From the NCBI GenBank assembly GCA_026315105.1, contig CM048744.1:315711270-315775269 (forward strand): 64,000 nucleotides of DNA, given 5' to 3'. The notes below the pieces were generated by a model, which was given only the letters and a program-made list of their open reading frames with translations, made no database searches and was not told the origin of the DNA. Below, piece by piece: positions 1 through 11,859 of this stretch (its first letter is position 1; every line of letters begins with the position of its first letter). Source of the stretch: Locusta migratoria. Lineage: Eukaryota > Arthropoda > Insecta > Orthoptera > Acrididae. The translations under genes and the position numbers were made by a program.

Positions 1-60
1 TTGAAAATTGACTTAAAAATGTCCTCTCATAAAACAACCAATAAATTCTGGAGCCGCGTC

Positions 61-63
<3 letters not shown>

Positions 64-98
<35 letters not shown>

Positions 99-160
99 TA
101 CTTTTATATACAAGTCCACTACCGGTTTCGCGTCAATAAAGACGCTTCTTCAGGTATTAA
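64..160 (-). repeat. Retroelement 3' end with poly-A tail and hammerhead-like motif
   Basis: Read on the minus strand, a CTGAAGA core (positions 153-147), a hairpin GCGTC/GACGC, GAAAC, CG and GTA are followed by about 25 bases and a 32-base poly-A (poly-T 64-95 on plus). This looks like the 3' end of a retroelement inserted in minus orientation. No coding part is present. The same core recurs in several unrelated repeats of this window. Assignment to Penelope-like elements is inference only. Confidence 0.5.
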
Positions 161-164
161 TTTT

Positions 165-1427
165 TTTTCTCTCGTCATAATTCGTTACTGAGTCCCAACA
201 TTCTAGTTGCTTTAATCCGTCAATTCGTTAAAAATTCAGTAGGGCCGAATACATGGGTCCAAGTCCAATATCAAATCGGTGTCTTTCAGGATTAAAAACA
301 TGGACGTTAAAATGTGGGACATGTAATCCCGTGATTTTGACTACCGTATTATCGATAAAACCCGTAGATCGCCAATGGAGTAAAAAGTAAAACTGAAGGT
401 CTTGAATCAGAATCATCAGGTTGTAGCAGACCTGCGGAGGCGCAGAGGAGTGCACTGCAAAGTGGCGAAGTAATTGTCAAGTGCGATGACGATGGCGACA
501 TGTGTGCTCGCCAGAATATTGTGACCCGTGGACACTATAAACCACCAGTAGACCCGTGGACCCTTCGAGAGAAATTGAAGAATCATATAATTGTAATTGA
601 CGTTTATACTTTTTACACTGCTAATATACGAATGAACACAAGGCCAACGCCAATCCAATACACTTTAGCCCCTATCTGCATATAGAACATGAGATACAGG
701 TCCCTGAAGAATAGCTTTCTCACATACAGCGTTTTCTAACATATTAGTATCTCTTTAGAAAAGTTTTCTTCGATTTAACGCAAATACCACAAGAACGTAC
801 TCCCTCCAAAAATGGATACTTTGGAATATTACCTACGCTAAGATTAGTTTACTAGAAACTGATGGAAGTGTGACCACTGCACTGGACCGACGTTTATGTC
901 AGGAAGTTCTGCACTCATTGATCTAATGATCAGAAAGGATAATAAGAAAACTTTTCATGGAAATTGTAAGTTCCTCTGATATTACATCACGGTACTAATC
1001 TGATAACATACTGCTATGTGCCGGTGTTGTATCACTGATGCCTCTATGAAGAGATATAAAGCTCTTCACCGTTCACTGCAAATAATTTCGCTTTGCACAC
1101 CTTGCAGAATTAAGATTTAATATCGTCTTTCTCCCAAACTTATGAAATAAACTAATGCATTACCAGTGAAAGAGTCTACCATTTGTCTGCTGTTAGTGGA
1201 TGATTTCTGTTAAAGTAATTCCATAAATGAATTTTAAATATCCAAACGTCTAGACTGTTACAGGGCTGAAGTTGAAAATTTCTGGTGGGCTGGGAATGGA
1301 ACTCATATTTCCTGTGTAGGTACAGCGACTTCCGAGGCACAGTTCATTTCATTGCGGATGGAAGATCATGTTTATTTTATATTGATCATTGATGTCTTGG
1401 CTTAGTGTTTTATTACAAAGAACAGCT
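165..1427. other. No recognised feature
   Basis: AT-rich unique-looking DNA. It contains only short ORFs (up to about 80 codons) without recognisable domains. I see no repeat, RNA gene or splice structure I can support. Confidence 0.5.
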
Positions 1428-1589
1428 AGCCCTCGGTCTGAATACACTCAGCTAATGTGCTGATGTTCTAAATACGCTGTCAAGGTAAGCTGAGACTTAA
1501 CACACTGAGATAACGTGCTGATATCCAATTACCCTATCCAGGTAAGCTCAGACTGAAAACACTGAGCTAATGTGCTAATATCCAATTAC
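1428..1589. repeat. 58-bp tandem repeat, nearly three copies
   Basis: Diverged units with a period of 57-58 bases: the motif gctgatgttc at 1459 recurs as gctgatatcc at 1517 and gctaatatcc at 1574. Units contain ggtaagct and a conserved AATATCCAATTAC block. The array was interrupted by the SINE at 1590-1778 and resumes briefly at 1779-1806. Confidence 0.75.
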
Positions 1590-1778
1590 AAAAATGTTCA
1601 AATGTTTGTAAATCTTATGGGACTTAACTACGGGGTTATCAGTCCCTAAACTTAAAAACTACTTACGAACTAGGACGGCACAAATATCCATGCCTGAAGG
1701 GAGATTCGAACCCCCGACCGTAGTGGCCGTGCAGACCGTGACTGAAGCGCCTCAGTCCCCTCGGCCACCGCGGCCGAC
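1590..1778 (-). repeat. tRNA-derived SINE, head type 1
   Basis: Minus-strand SINE. The tRNA-like head is at the right (A box in the reverse complement of tcggccaccgcgg, B box GGTTCGAATC), and the 3' body begins at the left with ttcaaatgtttg. It is flanked by an exact 13-bp target duplication AATATCCAATTAC (1577-1589 and 1779-1791), so it inserted into the third unit of the tandem array. Confidence 0.95.
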
Positions 1779-1806
1779 AATATCCAATTACCCTAACCAG
1801 GTAACT

Positions 1807-2414
1807 TCCTTATCTTGCCCAAATACTCAACCTACCTAAGAATGTGGTTGCAGAGTGCGTGACTATTATTTCCTCTTGCTTGTACCTTTAATTGTATTCT
1901 CACAAGGGATCTGGTGTATTTGTGCATCAACACAGGAATTGTCATTTGTCTGTTGTAGGCATCATTACGGTTATAGACATGCCTACAATTAGGTAGATGT
2001 TAATATGCAGAGAAGTATACAAAAATACTAACACAAACAAAACGGAATGTGGTGTTTTAGTTGACTGGAATGGAATTCCAGGAAGTTATAGCCAAATTAG
2101 TGAATTGCTAAGTGCATTCTCGTTCCTTATGATACTTACTGTTCATGAAATGTAACTAAGTTATGTAAATTAATTTTTTTTTAAAAAAATGAATAAAATG
2201 TTTATCGTTTTTCTTGTTGTTTCATATCAGATACCATGAATATTTTAAAATTTTTATTTTCTGTATTTCTTTACACATCAGTATCTCTTCCCACTGTACA
2301 ATGTAAATAAATAAATATATGATTCTATTTTTTGTGGTAATCCCTTTTTTATTCCATTGTTATTACTATTAGTGTTTATAAAGGTGAATAGGTGGGGCAT
2401 AACAGCTTTCAGAT
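1807..2414. other. No recognised feature
   Basis: AT-rich DNA with no coding, RNA or repeat feature that I can support. Confidence 0.5.
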
Positions 2415-2620
2415 AATTGCAGAACGACATGTTGACCATAGCTGTATATTGATTTTCAATGCTACCGGTTTCGGTTTTGTGCCATTGTCAAGCGTTAGCA
2501 GAGATTAGCTAATGTTAAGCTGTTAGCTAATCTCTGCTAACGCTTGACAATGGTACAAAACCGAAACCGGTAGCATTGACAATTAATAAACAACTACGGT
2601 CAACATGTCGTTCTTCAATT
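2415..2620. mobile_element. Foldback (MITE-like) element, family F1
   Basis: Near-perfect palindrome of about 206 bp. Outer arms read AATTGCAGAACGACATGTTG and its complement, and inner arms carry the ACCGGTTTCGG core and an 'agcgttagcagagattagct' block around a short centre near 2515. It is non-coding. A second copy lies at 53018-53454, which shows that this is a dispersed family. No clear target duplication is visible. Both arms carry a degenerate form of the hammerhead-like core. Confidence 0.85.
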
Positions 2621-2630
2621 ACTATTAGTG

Positions 2631-2820
2631 TGGCCGAGGGGACTAAGGCGCTCCAGTCACGGTCCGCACGGCCACTACGGTCGGGGGTTCGAATCCCCCC
2701 TCGGGCATGGATATTTGTGCCGTCCTAGTTCGTAAGTAGTTCATAAGTAGTTTGTAAGTTTAGGGACTGATAGCCCCGTAGTTAAGTCCCATAGACTTTA
2801 CAAACATTTGAACATTTTGA
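2631..2820 (+). repeat. tRNA-derived SINE, head type 1
   Basis: Plus-strand copy starting within the A box (tggccgagggg), with B box GGTTCGAATCC and the common 3' body ending ...tttgaacatttt. Target duplication ACTATTAGTG (2621-2630 and 2821-2830) places it immediately after the F1 foldback. The 5' end lacks the usual gccggccgcgg. Confidence 0.93.
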
Positions 2821-2832
2821 ACTATTAGTGTG

Positions 2833-3917
2833 TTCAAAGGTGTATTCAGCTTTTGAAACCACCTTACAGATAACATTTTCTTGCTAAGTAAATGAACAAC
2901 AGTTTTAAAATATATGACTTCTGCAAAAATGTTTTTCAGGATGCGCACAATGTAAAGTGTTACAGAAAATTAATTTCTATTACAAGGGTCAGCGAATTCT
3001 ATCTACTGGTTCCTTTGAAGCATAGCATATTGAATGCAAGATATTGTCATTTTAAATAAAATTATGTCATTGTAGTTTGAGTACGTCTTTTAAGGCGACC
3101 GCATTTTCTGTATGTAATATGTACAGAAAAAGAGAGAGATAAGTAGAAGAACAAAGAAGTAATTAAAACTTACACAGGGTAAACCCACGGCGTTATATTT
3201 TAGAACAAAGCAACATCCTTGGCTGTTGTTTTTCCTCTTACTTACAAGATAAAGTCAAGTCGAACAGACAGATGGGGCGAAAATTCTAATTCCTAAGGAA
3301 ATAACGGCGACAGGCGGAAATGAAGGTTTAATCCAAGATAAAGAAAGGAACAATGTCCCCCGTGAAGCGCGGGAGCGGCTCTACAGTTTTAAATGCCAGC
3401 GCGCCCGGTCGGAGGGGCGATGCAAGGTAATTGAATTTCTCGCTCATTTCCGCCGGCCGCCGGCTGCAGCAGTCGTAATTGCGCCGCATAACGGCCAACT
3501 TCAGCCGCCCAGGAAGATCGTCACCGTTATTACTGCCGGCTCCTGCCAGCCGGGCGCCAACTTTTACGTGATTTGTTTTCTGCCCTTAATTGTCCCATAA
3601 ATCTCACATCTCCTCCACAACACGCCTGCCTTCCCTCTTCCGGTCAAATCTAGTATGCTCTTAAGTCGATCCTGATTCAGAGTTAACTCACGTAAGATGA
3701 GATGCTGTTGCTGCTGCCGGATACGGACGGATATTATAGCTTTATGAAGGCCAGATTCTTTAAAACATATCCGTCAGAGCGTTGTTGATGACCTCGTTGG
3801 GCACACAGTGATTGCCATGGAATATTCTGTAACTACTGTAGTGCAGAGAAAGTTCATGAAAACAACAAGCAGTTTTAGTAGTAACAACGGGGGGTGTACC
3901 AGATGTAACAGTAAATA
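2833..3917. other. Unassigned; CpG-rich stretch at 3350-3560
   Basis: The interval is AT-rich except for about 200 bases rich in G+C and CpG (cgccggccgccggctgcagc and similar). No ORF with a recognisable domain accompanies it. It could be a diverged promoter-type island or simply a compositional patch. Confidence 0.4.
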
Positions 3918-4154
3918 CACTTCTGGTAAATCAAAAAAGAATACCAGGAATTCGTCTATCCAGTATAGGGAAGTTTTATTGACACGTAACTGAGGTTGTG
4001 TATAATACACGATTACACAGGCAGAGCCGTACCCATGTGAGAACAGTCACCAGAGCGTCTGGAATGTTGGCGTTACTACCGTGTATACCGTACTTCAACA
4101 GCAATGAAAGGTGTAATTCTTTCATGGAAACGATCGTAGATATTTCGAATGTGG

Positions 4155-4439
4155 TTATGTGCAGTGGCATGACATGCAATTGCAACCTGGTGCCTCAGTT
4201 GGGTCAGATTTCGTACCGCTCCTCCAGACAGCTTGACGTTTCATGTGGTCACAATCATGCTCAATGGGGGACAGATTTGGGGTCGTGCTGGCCTGGGTAG
4301 TTGTATACACCTTGAAGAGCACGTTGGGTGGTACGGGATACATGTGGATGTGCACTGACCTCTTGGTAAAGCATATCACCTTGTTGATGCATGAGTGGTA
4401 GCAAGACAGGTTAAATGGTGGTTTCAATGTCCCGTGCAC
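4155..4439 (-). pseudogene. Tc1 transposase C-terminal fragment (left arm)
   Basis: Minus-strand frame with the Tc1 C-terminal signature: ...PNLSPIEHDCDHMKR..., matching the family pattern SPDLSPIEHxWDxMKR that holds the last catalytic Glu of the DDE triad. It starts mid-protein and lacks the first two catalytic Asp residues, so it cannot be active. It is the coding residue of the left inverted arm. Confidence 0.8.
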
Positions 4440-4526
4440 TGTTCAATGTTCTCTAGACGATCACTAGAGGAGAATGGCGAGTGTTGTATATCGCTCCCCT
4501 CATAATGATGCACGATCATATGTGCC

Positions 4527-5290
4527 GTTAGAGTGTCCTCGGCTCACGCCCCCACACCGTTCAGCCCGCCTCCAATGGCGTCATGGTGGGCGTTTGTGAA
4601 GGACGAATGGAGACGTGTCGTCCTCAGTGTTGTGAGTCGTCACTGCCACAGTGCCAATGATGGGCGTACGAGTATGTCATGTCGTGCAAGTGAGTCCGAA
4701 AATCTGGAGTGTACGCGACAGAGGCAAACGGGGCCGACACATGGCATGAATTCAAATGTTTGCATAACTTATGGGACTTAACTACTTATGAACTACCTAA
4801 CACAAAGGACGGCACAAATATCTATGCCCGCGGGGGGATTCGAACCCCCGACCGTAGTGGCCGTGCAGACCGTGACTGGCGCGCCGCAGTCCCCTCGGCC
4901 GCCGCGGCCGGCACTCGTGGCATGATGTAGAGAGACATATCCTAAAACGGGCGTTGTCCTCTGGTATTCGATGTGGAAAAATTGAAAAATTGAACAGTAC
5001 ACGGTACACTGAAACCATCATTCAACCCGTCTGCCACCGTTCATGCACCAAGATGGTGATTTACTTTTCCAACAGGACAATGCAGATTCAGATGTATCCC
5101 GTACAACATGCTTTTCTAGATGTAAATCACTATCTTGCCCATCATCATCCCCGATCTGTCCCCCAATGAGCATGTCTGGGACCGAATGAAACGTCATCTT
5201 GGCGCGATCTACAAGACCGGCACGATATCTGGTCCAACTGAGGTATCAGATGGAAATTGCATGGCAGGCCACACTGTAAGACTTCATTCG
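4527..5290 (+). pseudogene. Tc1 transposase fragment (right part), SINE-interrupted
   Basis: Plus-strand remnants in several frames: DEWRRVV followed by S-V-V-S where the family has SDES (first catalytic Asp lost), ANDGR, then after the SINE an FQQDNA-like segment near 5070-5090 (second Asp kept) and LSPNEHVWDRMK near 5156-5190 (final Glu kept). There is no N-terminal DNA-binding domain. Frame changes and the SINE at 4750-4917 break it. It is a dead derivative that could only be moved in trans. Confidence 0.8.
4750..4917 (-). repeat. tRNA-derived SINE, head type 1, internally deleted
   Basis: Minus-strand copy lacking about 35 bases of the body (gggacttaactact runs straight into the later part). 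Target duplication TGGCATGA (4742-4749 and 4918-4925). It is nested in the Tc1 derivative, so it is younger than that insertion. Confidence 0.9.
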
Positions 5291-5508
5291 TCAACTCTAC
5301 GATCGTCTTCATGAGAACGTTGTACCCTGCATTGTTACAAAAGAAGGTTATACACGATATTGTGCACGCTCCGGTGACTGTACTGACGTGCGTATGGTTC
5401 TGACTGCGTGATCGTGTGTTGTATACATCTTCAACAATGTGTCAATAAAATTTCGCTCTGCTGGTTTAACGAATTCATGGTGCTCTTTTTTCATTTTCCA
5501 GGAGTGTA

Positions 5509-8500
5509 GATATACCGAGATATGAAAAGAAAGGTGTAAAACAAAAACAGTGTACGGTCCTCGACAAAGGTGTGGGATTCCGTGTTCAATTGTCCCTCGT
5601 GTATGGTTTTTATCCCACAAAATATCACCTCTGTCATTGATGTGTATATTCGCTGTATACTGTTTCGCTTCTGTGTCGTCCTTTACAACTATTGCTTTTA
5701 GGGAACGTACCTGTGATTTTTTGTATACAAGCACCGCTTATTATGACTCTGGATCCTTTTTTGGGGCCTTCGAATTTTTATTTCATTGTTGTAACATAGT
5801 TTCCCTATGCAACGGTGTGTGTAATCATATGAATCTTCGTGGCAGTTTAAAACTGTGCACAGGAAACAATTTTTGTGCGTTTTTTTCTTAGCTTTTTTAT
5901 TTTTATTTTCTTGTAATATAACCAAATAAAACCGCCTTTCCCAGCTGGGCTTTTGTTGTCGAGAGAAATTAATAAGGAGATAAGTATAGCATGCGAAAAT
6001 TAGGAAGAAAATAACATTCCTGGTGACCACAACTTCTGAGTCTTACTCCGATTGCCGCTACCCATTCTCCATAGCATATCTTGTAGTTCAGTTGTCGTTC
6101 ATCTGTTCTGTGTGATTGTATCATTTTTATCTCTTATCATGTTTCATCCATCCGCGTGGCTAATTGTAAAAGATGCTCTTCAACAAGTTTGATAAATACA
6201 GACTCTACTTGCGAATTTTCACAAACGTTCGTTGAGGTAGATTCACAAGTCCGTCACCTCTATGACACCACTTCCAAAGAAGTAATGGACTGCATGGACT
6301 CGTGTACACGTGACAGCACAGTATTTCGTCATTTACTACCAAAGGACGAAATACTGCAAAATGTTTACCACCAATCGTTATCCTGGTGTTTTTTTAATTA
6401 TAATTATTATTTCATTTTTGCCCTTTTGTATGAGCAAGTCGTTCGTTTCATAATACATCATATAATAGTCATACATTGTTTCAAGTTACTATTAAGATTA
6501 TATATCATACAATAATATGAAATAGAAAAATAAATAATGAAAAAGAGAAACACAAGTAATTAGAAAATTAGCCACCGAAAAAGAGAAATAAAGAAGACAG
6601 TGTTTATATTTCGAAAATATTTAAGAAATAAAATTTGGTTATAGATCTTTATCAGGCTGTTACAGGTGGAAAGGTTTCCGGGGAAAAAAATAGATTTTCT
6701 TCCTGAACCTGCCCTATTTAATCAAACATTCTTACTTAAATTGTACAGTATGTTTGTTCATTGTGATCTGTCTGCTAATTATAAATCATATGAATGGATG
6801 GAAACAGAAATTTGAATTATAAAGCAGAATTATATCCCTTAAGCTGGTTGTTCCAAGCAGGAAGGCTTCTGTAATGCCTCGAGCCTGTCCCCCCACCCCT
6901 GAAGCACCCACTTATTTGCACGCTCCTAGGATTATTTTACGTTATTTGTATTTTATTCTTTATTATGTAATATCATTGCTTACTGTTATTTATTTTTTAT
7001 ATTTACAATTCTTACTACTTTAACATTTCATAAAATGATTTGTCTTTGCTGTCAACTTGCATATGGTTTTTCCTTGTCATATGTTTGTTAGGTTATTTGT
7101 ACGCGTTCGTCGTTTCCGTGGTCTGAGTTCTTTGCAGTATTTGTGTCTGAACTGTTGCAGGTATTTTATTATGTTTGTTTTGGCTACTATAAATATGGCA
7201 TATTGGTGTTCCTGCTTGTAAGTGTTCAGCAAAGATGCAGATATTTTATTTGCTGCAATTGGTAAGCCAATTGTTAGTGTGTCGTTTGAAGTGTTTATCA
7301 TCATCATAGTCTATATGTGCTCTTATTTCTCAGGCCAAATCGGTGCAAATGTATTCAAGATGGGTCATGTCCCGTTAGAAAGTGTATATCATTCCTCTGG
7401 TCGGATCAATGTGCTTTATCTTCGTCCTTCCACGCATGCTGGGGACGAGGAAATGGACACGGAGGTATTGTCTGCATTGTGTTATTCCGTATGCCACATG
7501 TTTATAAGCTACTGTCGCAGCTGGCACATTTCAGTTCTGGACCGTTATTTCTTGTGCTTTTTGTGCCTTGTACCGTATCATAATGTGCTTGAAATGATAG
7601 AAGCCGGTGACACCTGTAAAATGAGAACCAGAATTTGGCGCTCATATATCTTCCGCGGGCACGCTACGTAATTGATGTTCGATAGTATCAGAGACGTCGC
7701 AGTTCACAGACATAGGATTATCAGTAAGACGAGTCCGTCTGTCTCTCTCTCATTGTTCACTGTCAGATACCAACATACCAAGTAGATCGTACATCGGACT
7801 TCTGACACTGCTGCATTTCCCGTGCGCTATACCACTTCCCAGGGCACGTTCGGGTGTTTCAATTCTATGACACGGCGCTGTAACTTTATGCGGTAGTTGT
7901 CTCTGGCCATTGGTAAGCGAGTGACACATCATATTGAAACATTCACAAAAAAAACGAAAAAAAACCCTCTTGGCCCCCCCCCCCCCCGTCTCTCCCCCCC
8001 CCCCCCTCCGGTGGATCGAGATAAGTCGAAAGCAAAGCCCGCCAAGGCCAGTTAGACTGGTCGGACTGCGCTTCTGGAGCTTGAAATGAATAGAGACATG
8101 GCTCTATCATGAACACTGACTAGTCTCCTGCGTTCTTTAGGAAGCGTGAGAGATTCGCATTTTACTTAGCATCCCATAAATGACGAATGAACCGAATGCC
8201 GCGATCAGTTCTTTGCTGTGTGTTTAGGCACTGGTAGCGTCACATGCGGGAGTCGTAAAACCTGATATAAATTAAGAAATTCTGCCAATTTTTGTGCATT
8301 TACATGGCTCCCTGATGCTGCAGCATATGTGGCGATCCGTAGCTCTGTGGACATCCTCTGAGTTACTAAGATTTCACACCAGATCTTCTGCATATGCATT
8401 GAAAATAAAACCGTATCTACCAAGAATGAATCGCTTTGGATGATTTTTCAGCCCACACAAAAAAGGTTACAATGCCCGAGCATATAGTGTCCATTATGGT

Positions 8501-8700
8501 GGACGCCTCTGTCTAAGAGAGCGTTTGACTGGTAAGAGGTTTGATGGTCAACTGTTGACAAGCACTTGTTACGACCCATAATGCAGGATATGCAGTACCA
8601 CCTCTATGAAGGAATCGGGACAGTGAATTTTTCGCAGAACAGGCGTTAAGTATATATGACCTGATTAAGTGCCTCACTAAACTCTATCGCCACCGGAGCT
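5509..8700. other. No recognised gene; homopolymer tracts only
   Basis: A long AT-rich stretch. Several ORFs reach 110-150 codons (for example 7222-7671 plus) but none shows a family motif, and overlapping frames are equally open. Poly-C tracts lie at 7974-7987 and 7994-8006. I see no element boundary. Confidence 0.45.
7974..8006. repeat. Two poly-C tracts
   Basis: Runs of 14 C (7974-7987) and 13 C (7994-8006) separated by gtctct, on the plus strand. They are uncommon in this otherwise AT-rich region. Homopolymer length may be a sequencing approximation. Confidence 0.9.
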
Positions 8701-8749
8701 TCCGGTATGTGGTGTGTTATATTTCTTACACATTACATTTATTATTATA

Positions 8750-9700
8750 TCCATTACTAGCTGGTACCCGGTGCGTTGCTACTACCGAAAATAATTGTGC
8801 TTATAAGGTTGGAATACATTTACCCTTAAAATACATTTGCTGGTACGATACCCACGCCACCTACTGTAAGTTAACTGTACTGGGTCCATAACCTTCGCGA
8901 AGAACTAGAAGTAAGGTAATGAACGTTATGGCAGCGCATAAAATACGAACAAACCAACAAATACATATGACTAATGAAATCTTCTCGGGTTACACATGAC
9001 GCGGCTTGTAATCCGAGAAGATTTCATTACTGGATATCGCCGCTAAGTTTAGCTGTTCGTCTGCTCCTTCCCCCCTGTCCCTTTCTCTGTCAGTTTCCTC
9101 CTCTCCCTTCATCTGCTTTCACCTGTCTCTCACCATGTCCCCTCCCTCATTTTCCTCTTCTCCCCTCTTTCTGCCCGTCTCCTCCCTGCCCTTTCTGTCC
9201 GCCACCTCCTCCAACTAATCCTCTCCCTCGTATATATGAAAATGTACACAAATGCGCTAAGTTTCACGGTGACATGTCAAACGGTGCCAAAGTCACAAGG
9301 TACCTTCCAACATGCTAAAGTCACTGCTTTGCTGCTTAAAAAAATCTTCTTCTTGAATATATACATTTATGTGCTGACTTTCACGTCAAAAAATTTGCAT
9401 GTTCTAACGCACCCGCTGCCATGCACCTATGGAGGCTTACCAAAGGTAGCCCACGTATTAATTAATTCACTGTATAAGCTATCTGCATTCGAAATTTTAT
9501 ATAAATACGCCTTTTTCAGCGTGGAGAGAAACAAACGTATAACGCATTGTAAGGTATCCTGCGCTACGCACCGTACGTTGGCCTACGAAAGGAAGCCCAC
9601 GTATTAATCAGGGTATAAGATACCTCTGTTCCAAATTTCATTCATATCCGTCCGGCTATTTCAGAGTAAAGGCGTCAGAAACGAATTAAGTAATTCTAAT
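8750..9700. repeat. Possible dispersed repeat with C/T-rich block and hairpin
   Basis: It begins with tagctggtacccggtgcgtt, a start I associate with dispersed arthropod repeats, runs through a perfect-looking hairpin (8972-8994 with 9007-9029), a pyrimidine-rich block (9065-9230) and two diverged direct repeats (...aaggtagcccacgtattaat at about 9442-9461 and ...aaggaagcccacgtattaat at about 9589-9608). It is non-coding. The element class is unknown. Confidence 0.35.
8972..9029. repeat. Hairpin, 23-bp arms
   Basis: taatgaaatcttctcgggtt (start of the left arm, 8972-8994) pairs with the right arm 9007-9029 over a 12-base loop, with a single mismatch. It lies inside the possible dispersed repeat. 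Confidence 0.85.
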
Positions 9701-9930
9701 GAACTATACGAAGTTAATTACGACCTACGAGTGGAAGCAATAAGTTGACAAAGTTTTATCACAATGAGATACACAGTTTGGCCATGCATAATATATGGAA
9801 AAAAACACAAACAATTTTTGTCTATTAGATTATTATCTGCGTAGTGGTTTATATTTAGTATATTTGTATTTTTGTTATTTTATTTACGTTGGAGTTGGAG
9901 CTAGTATAAAACACAGTTTCTTAGGTTCTA

Positions 9931-11242
9931 ATAAGCGATTCCTACACGAAATGTATCAACGAGAAAGAACTTCTGTACCATTACCTTGATTCATCTGTAT
10001 CTGCAGATATTAATATGTCCCCTAAAATATCAAGCAAAAAATATTACAGCATCAGTATCCCATATCACTACATTATTGTATTAAAATAGTGAGATACTAC
10101 ACAGATGTGTTTTTTTCTTTTATTTCTGCTTTCTGTTTTGCTCAATGGGAGGTTAAGCTCTTAACTCTTCCCCAAATTCAATTAATTTTTTCATGGAGAC
10201 TTTACTAGAGACTTCGCACATCCTACGATATCTTACACACAACACAGAAGCAATTGTGAACATTTAAATACGTTCACAACAACTATCACGAAACTAGCTG
10301 AAAATAGTACTTCATGTAATGTAATGAGCGGTAAAGGTTCGTCCACCGTGAATTCGACATGGCAGTAAATACCGAGCGACTGGATTTTGATAGAGTATGG
10401 AAATGTGTAATCTCCGAACGTTTGGACAGAATGTACGTCATTAACAGCCAGCACTCTCAGGTAAACATGGAATGCATTTCAAGCTCTCTTGTTTTGTCGA
10501 GGCGTCAAAATAAAAAGTACGAGCGCGGCATAACGGCTGCGGAATTCCCGATTTTTGTGCACACGGCTGTGGACGCTGTTCATTATCGGGTTGACATGTG
10601 CAGTGGCAATGTTTCTGCTGATGGCGCTTCAGAAGCGAAATACGGTTTATACTTACTGCAAGTGCTGACTAATACCCTGAGAGCATTTCAAATGCCTGAA
10701 ATCCACCATAACAGTATCTAGTGATGTTTCAGTACTAATTGCAAAAATATTATAAAATGGAATCATATTGTAATACAAACATTTGTTGCAAGTCGCACGA
10801 AGAAAAACCAGGCCCTAACTTTTTTACCTTATATTTAATTTTTTGACCAAAATTATTCTTTATTTCCGTATTTTCTAACTGATACCCTCAAAAGCCTGTT
10901 ACAGTGATCAAATAAAAGTAAACACTGAATAAAATGATTGATATAAAACTTAACAATGCGCATCTTAAATATTGTTTAGATTTATTCATTATAATGACCA
11001 TAATGGAATTTTTTTTCATATAGTTCACCGATCGATACACGCTTTATTTTGGACCTTAGCACTGCGGGAGACAGCATCACGCAGTTTACGTAGGTTTTCC
11101 AAATAGTTTGACAACTGAGGAATGACGAGAGTGGCCTGTGGAAGGAAACTGACTTTGCGAAACAAGACTTCAATATACAGGATGGTTCATTGATAGTGAC
11201 TGGGCCAAATATCTCACGAAACAAGCATCAAACGTAAAAACA
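9931..11242. other. No recognised feature
   Basis: AT-rich DNA. The ORF at 10359-10721 (120 codons, plus) has no recognisable motif. I see no repeat or RNA feature that I can support. Confidence 0.45.
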
Positions 11243-11254
11243 ACAAAGAAAAAA

Positions 11255-11444
11255 GCCGGCCGCGGTGGCCGAGGAGACTGAGGCGCGTCAGTCACGGTCT
11301 GCACGGCCACTACGGTCGGGGGTTCGAATCTCCTCCCGGTCATGGATATTTGTGCCGTCCTTAGTGTTGGCTAGTTCATAAGTAGTTTGTAAGTTTAGGG
11401 ACTGATGACCCCGTAGTTAAGTCCTATAAGCTATACAAACATTT
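11255..11444 (+). repeat. tRNA-derived SINE, head type 1
   Basis: Complete plus-strand copy from gccggccgcggtggccgag to acaaacattt. Exact 12-bp target duplication ACAAAGAAAAAA (11243-11254 and 11445-11456). Confidence 0.95.
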
Positions 11445-11456
11445 ACAAAGAAAAAA

Positions 11457-11859
11457 ACTTTTCTAGCTTGAAGGGAGAAAACAGATGGCTCTATGGTTGA
11501 CCCGCTAGATGGCGATGCCATCACTTGCGGTTGAACACTTCCTGTCTATTTAAATAACGTAACTATGCGACGAAAGGTCCGGACACTTTGATGGTGTCTT
11601 CCAGGATGACGTTCAACATACATAGCACAGGCCCGTTGGGAATTATGATCACAATAGCCATACATAAAGACCATATGACCGTTTCTGCAATTGGTAAACG
11701 GTCCATTTTAACACGAGCAAATACAGTCCGCACTGACGAAATGTTACCCGACACCATGTACAGTACTTACACGTTTGTGACTATTACAGCGTCATATATC
11801 ACAAAATGGCAAAAGTTTTCCAAGTAAAACATTCATATTTATTGTCGTACTAGACGAAT
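11457..11859. other. No recognised feature
   Basis: About 400 bases between a SINE and a LINE. Overlapping short ORFs on both strands carry no motif. Confidence 0.45.

Larger units (their letters stand above)
3918..5506. mobile_element. Tc1-like transposon derivative with ~0.5-kb inverted arms
   Basis: The ends read cacttctggtaaatc (left) and the complement of cattttccaggagtg (right), and TA dinucleotides flank both (3916-3917, 5507-5508), as expected for Tc1/mariner target duplication. From the left end to about 4515 the sequence is the antisense 3' part of a Tc1 transposase. At about 4527 it switches to the sense strand and continues to the right end, so the 3' half is present twice, head to head, as long inverted arms. 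The same switch point (ccgttagagtgtcctc) occurs in the copy at 57463-58600, so this is an amplified non-autonomous subfamily, not a one-off rearrangement. A SINE (4750-4917) interrupts it. Confidence 0.85.

Noticed and set aside
5550..6030. Overlapping 110-128 codon ORFs on both strands
   Set aside because: Opposite-strand overlap and Phe/Lys-rich low-complexity peptides indicate chance frames.
7222..7671. 149-codon plus ORF as a membrane protein
   Set aside because: It is hydrophobic in part, but an overlapping frame (7317-7583) is equally open and no family signature is visible.
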